Source of the DNA: Aldrovandia affinis
Taxonomy: Eukaryota; Chordata; Actinopteri; Notacanthiformes; Halosauridae
DNA: 64,000 nt
Direction of reading: 5' to 3'
NCBI GenBank assembly: GCA_029706075.1
Contig: JAINUG010000132.1
Location: 1,701,501-1,765,500 of the forward strand
Both the position numbers and the translations under genes were made by a program. The notes under the pieces were generated by a model. The model was not told the DNA's origin, made no database searches, and saw nothing but the letters and a program-made list of their open reading frames with translations. Below are positions 60,278 through 64,000 of this stretch, in pieces (positions within the stretch are counted from its first letter, which is position 1; every line of letters starts with the position of its first letter).

Positions 60278-62814
60278 CGCTTTATCCTCAATGCGAAGCG
60301 AGGGACACAGAAAGATGCGGAGAAACGGAATTGATTGATAACGCCATCATTGCTCTCGTTTCTTTTTGCATTTTTTTCTGTACACAGTTTCCCACTGGAC
60401 ATTAAAAACAATCTAATTTGACCGTAAAGTGAGCAAGTACAGCACTTTGAACAGTTGCATTGATCACATGTGGATGCAAAAATGGAAGCACAGTCAATAC
60501 TAAAACAAATTTGAAATGAGGATTTGACAATAATAAATGCTCGATAAGAAATGACAGAATTAGAATTTAGAGTGGTTCTTTCTCGATCAGAAATGTGTTC
60601 TGTCATATATTCAATCCCCCTGCTGTACTTGCAATACTTGATAAGAGTAAAAGTAGTACCTATTTTAAGCCTATTTGCAGAAACAGGGCAGGAAGCTGAA
60701 GCAGTCCTGTGCTCCCCCTCGGTTGTGTAATAGAAGTGCGGTGGCGCTCACAGTGATCCGTGGTGCTGCTGCTCCTTCATCTGGGTCTCCTGAGGGAGGT
60801 TTCTCGTTCCTCCTGTAGACCAGACTGCTTTTACAGCCTCACAGAGCACCGCCCACAGCACAGGTTTCTGGTCCACAGCCAAAGGGCACATCACAGCACA
60901 CTTTCATTGCTGCTCATTGGTGCAGTCAAATTAACATGAACTCATGTCCGTGTGTTTTATAAACGCAGGCAAGGCTGGGCAGCATAATCTCCAGGGATGA
61001 AATTACTGGTGATTTTCAACAGGACCCAATATATATATGTATAACCTTTGAAGCATCTAATTTGCTCTTGCCCCTTGAAAATGTATGATAGGAAGTTCTG
61101 AACCTGATTGTACAAAATGAGATAGAATGTGAACCGTGTGAGGCTGACAGAAGCTCATTGCAGACCCAGTGTTCAATGAAAATGGAGATGCTAGAAACCA
61201 GCCCTCCACATGTATTTGAATTGATGTGTTGATGTCTTTATTTCTCTGACATCGTGCCTTAAAAGCAGCTTGAAAAGAGTATTGTGCCACTACTCACAAA
61301 ATATTGCATGTAGCATAGGATTGTGAGGACAGAGAAATGGTAATATCACTGTTTAATGTTACTTTGAAGGACACCAAAGTAAAGTACTTTTTTGGATATA
61401 CCCAGCCTCAGTCTGCCTGCAAGTGCCTGCATCTGCACTGTGAGGGCCACCCCATCTTTGTGGCTGCTTAAAACATCCAATCAAATGCTTTCTCTGGGTT
61501 CAGTTTGCAAATATGCACTTACTTTGTGCTAGGGAACTTAAATAGTCTCAATTTCAGGTGACACGCATAATGCGAAATATGTGTATGCACATTATGATCA
61601 ATTCTCATTTTCATAACAAGTCAATAACAATTATAACAGCAGCACCGGGGTACTTGTGCTGCATTGTTGCTCTTACTGGACTTTATCGGTGTTACTGGGG
61701 TTTCCCATTTTTAAATTGTTTCGTTTCGTTCCTTTTTTTTTTTTCTTCTGGAGGTCAGTCAGTTTTGACATCTTCGATCTCTCCCACTCCATGGTTACTG
61801 CCTTGGCCTTCTTCCAAGAGGAATAACAAATAGTTTCAGCCTCTAAAGCCCTGAATGGTGCAGTAAAATGAACACTTTAATTAGTTCTTAATTTCGTTAT
61901 CGACTCAAGCACATTGAGCTGGCAGGGTTTAGATTATTGTTGATTTCAGCATGAGAAAAAGTTATGTTAAGAAAAACTGACTATACACTTCTCTGACTCT
62001 GAAACTGACTACGTCTTAATTTCAACAAATTGCTGCTGAAAATATATGTTCAACTGTAAGTATAGTCCAGCTCATTCTTGTTGAATATGCTTCATATGTT
62101 GCCATATTGTCTGTACGGTCAGTGTCAACCTTTTCAGAGAACCGTGAACTAAGATGACGACCAGTCAAGTTGTATCGCTGACATCAGTAGATAAATATGT
62201 CAAAATGAAGCCCAAATGACACATTCTTTGCCAATATTATGAGAGTAAATTCACGTGTGACCTCTGGACTTCCACGTGAACTTGTTCTGCTGGTTGCCCC
62301 CTCAACCAAATCTTAATTGGATGGAAGTCATTCCAGAAATTCAACTGCTACAAATAATGATTTCATGAGTTATCGCTTCCTTTAGTGGCCTGTCAGGATA
62401 AATGTTCCTTACAATGTTTCTCTTTAATGCGTGAACTTGCATGCACTGTTTCATTTCCCTTTTGTGTTTTGTGTTTGCCCATCGTTTAAGCGGCTCTACG
62501 CCTCTGAGGTACACTCTGCCACACCTTCAGGGACGTTTTTCTTCTTTTTTTAGCATAAAGCAAACTCAAGCATTCACTGCACTCGTATTTGTTGGCACGT
62601 GCTGAAGATGTGTCACGTTTATACGAATATTCTTTTTTTACTTTGTGGGTCATTGTCGCTAAAAATATGCCATCGGGTTACTGTTTAACACACTTAAGTC
62701 AGTATTTCCGTATTTAACCAGCTTGTCTTGAAAAGCTTGGGCAGGACAGGGCTGATAACATCGATGATGTCACACAGGAAAGACACGGGTCACTCTATGG
62801 TTCTGTTTATATTA
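60278..62814. other. OXGR1 upstream region
   Basis: On the minus strand a pyrimidine-rich run ending in ATTGAG lies just before the start codon (about 60289-60325), so a 5' UTR splice is possible. Further upstream I see no recognisable exon; a T10 run lies at about 61733. Confidence 0.4.
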
Positions 62815-63590
62815 TTGTCAGGGAGGGGTATTTTGGTCATCCTGCGCAGGCAGACAGGTTTACTGCACTGTGAATGAAACCAGGGCATTTAGGAATGTAG
62901 ATTTGGCAGCCAGCGCAGTCCATATTAGATTAGCACACCAAACTTACAAGCCTATGTCACACACCATAATTTCAGGGTTCTACCTATGAGCTGGAAATTA
63001 TGGATCATGGAGAAAATAATTATGGCGCACCAGATTGAAAGGGGAGGTCAACATGGTATGATCGACCTTGTCACCTGGTAGCAAATGTCTTGAGCATATT
63101 ATGTCTCTACAAATATCAGCTCAACCAACATCTCTGTATCAACCAAGAAGGTCCTATCAAGGTTTCCTGGTAGTAAGTGACCCAAAACAAAAATATAAAA
63201 AGAGGGTCTGAACCTGGCTTGCCCGGGACCTTCCCCCAAATCGTAAATGAATCATGCGTGGACTAAGGCCACGACCCCCCCCCCCGAAACACTTAAAGCA
63301 TGACTTGCTGATGGCTTGAGTTCAAAAATTAATTTTTGAGGCTTTTGACAGTTTGAGAGGAGTCTAGTCTTCAAGGATGATTGAAGGGTGATACGCATTC
63401 CTGCTTTGTTGAGAGATCGGAATCCCAGCTCACACCTCGGCTGTGTGTGTTTGCAGTTGGAGAGAGACAAACTTGGTTTGGTATCATTTTCTTCCATTTC
63501 ATTTTTTTTGTGATTGTTACATGTCAATTTTATGTCTAGGATTTAGTATTTTCTAAGGTAGTTGAACATACGATTGGACGTTGAATATTT
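62815..63590. repeat. Unclassified ~730-base repeat 'C', copy 2 (inverted)
   Basis: Inverted partner of 14165-14892. The minus-strand open frame at 63252-63527 lies inside the repeat and is not preserved in copy 1, so it is not counted as a gene. A C10 run sits near 63276. Confidence 0.75.
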
Positions 63591-64000
63591 TGTCTTTGTC
63601 TAACTGTTGTAACTTAATAAATCAGCTGTTAATTTTAATTGAATTGCGAGTTGTATATTTTGATGAAGGTTGATCCACCAGATTGCTCTACCTATCGACG
63701 AATTATGCGATTTAATTGATAATTGGTATCCTGTGTAGTAATTATTATATTAAATCAAATAAATATATTTTACATGTAGGATACGTGAGGGGGTTTTAAC
63801 ACGTAATACCACTTGTGTTCAGTATTCAGAGTGCTTAACTTTAAACAAGGGCGTTTGACTGTTAAGGCTACTGGATTCAGGGAATAGACCATTTTTATTC
63901 TAACTTCACTGTTCCGACATTATATTACAGATTATTGCTCCCTTTTGCCATGAAAAGTTGAATATCAAATTTTGTGTGTTGTCTTGTTGGGCCTGTATCA
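63591..64000. other. Intergenic, nothing recognised
   Basis: AT-rich sequence to the end of the window. Confidence 0.45.

Noticed and set aside
63252-63527. 91-codon open frame on the minus strand
   Set aside because: Lies inside repeat C and is not preserved in the other copy at 14.2-14.9 kb.

Overview
The window is vertebrate nuclear DNA, almost certainly from a ray-finned fish. Gene density is very low, there are long AT-rich non-coding stretches, and (GT)n, (ATT)n and (CT)n microsatellites are common. The mobile-element mix is typical of fish: Tc1-like and hAT DNA transposons, tRNA-derived SINEs, a 5S-rRNA-derived SINE, and L2-like and CR1-like LINE ends. I cannot name the species. The SINE types and the CR1-like tails would suit an early-branching teleost or a non-teleost ray-finned fish, but that is only an impression.

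Two protein-coding loci are well supported. The second (last) coding exon of a heparan-sulfate 6-O-sulfotransferase, best assigned to HS6ST3, lies on the plus strand at 39004-39730. A complete single-exon GPCR, best assigned to OXGR1 (2-oxoglutarate receptor), lies on the minus strand at 59276-60277. The human genes are neighbours on 13q32 with the same relative orientation, so the pair also identifies the locus. Exon 1 of HS6ST3 (N-terminus and 5'-phosphosulfate-binding part) is not seen. Positions 1-39003 are therefore read as the 3' part of its long first intron, and 39731-59275 as 3' UTR plus intergenic DNA. The two genes are neighbours but do not act in one pathway: one modifies heparan sulfate in the Golgi and the other is a cell-surface metabolite receptor.

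Layout: 1-39 kb is intron full of repeats. It holds a SINE-B copy and a Tc1 relic (2.1-3.0 kb), Tc1 relics (6.5-7.4), a hAT fragment with a BED finger (9.2-10.0), a SINE-A copy (10.6), a solo LTR (13.4-13.9), an unclassified repeat 'C' (14.2-14.9), a THAP-finger transposon relic (16.6-17.6), a MITE (17.9-18.6), a SINE-B copy (21.1), a CR1-like LINE between inverted arms (21.8-23.1), a 128-bp GT run (24.0), a SINE-A copy (25.1), a Tc1 element with a nested SINE (26.1-27.4), a SINE-A copy (27.9), a 5S-derived SINE (29.6-30.2), a hAT MITE with its target duplication (31.4-32.2), a CR1-like relic (32.9-33.5), Tc1-type MITEs (33.7, 35.9) and an L2-like LINE end (37.1-37.8). A CpG-rich patch with a tandem ATGGCGGC motif sits about 0.65 kb upstream of the HS6ST3 exon.

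Downstream are a minisatellite (44.4), a TIR element (45.1-45.7), a second BED-finger hAT fragment (46.5), a SINE-B copy with a 13-bp target duplication (47.3), a nearly intact Tc1-like transposon (48.3-49.5), a SINE-C copy (49.8), L2 tails (51.6, 54.9), a tandem ~91-bp repeat (52.3-52.6), a second THAP-relic copy (57.6-58.1), OXGR1, and a second copy of repeat C (62.8-63.6). I did not find a convincing new host system. The most unusual items are mobile-element structures that I could not assign to a named family.
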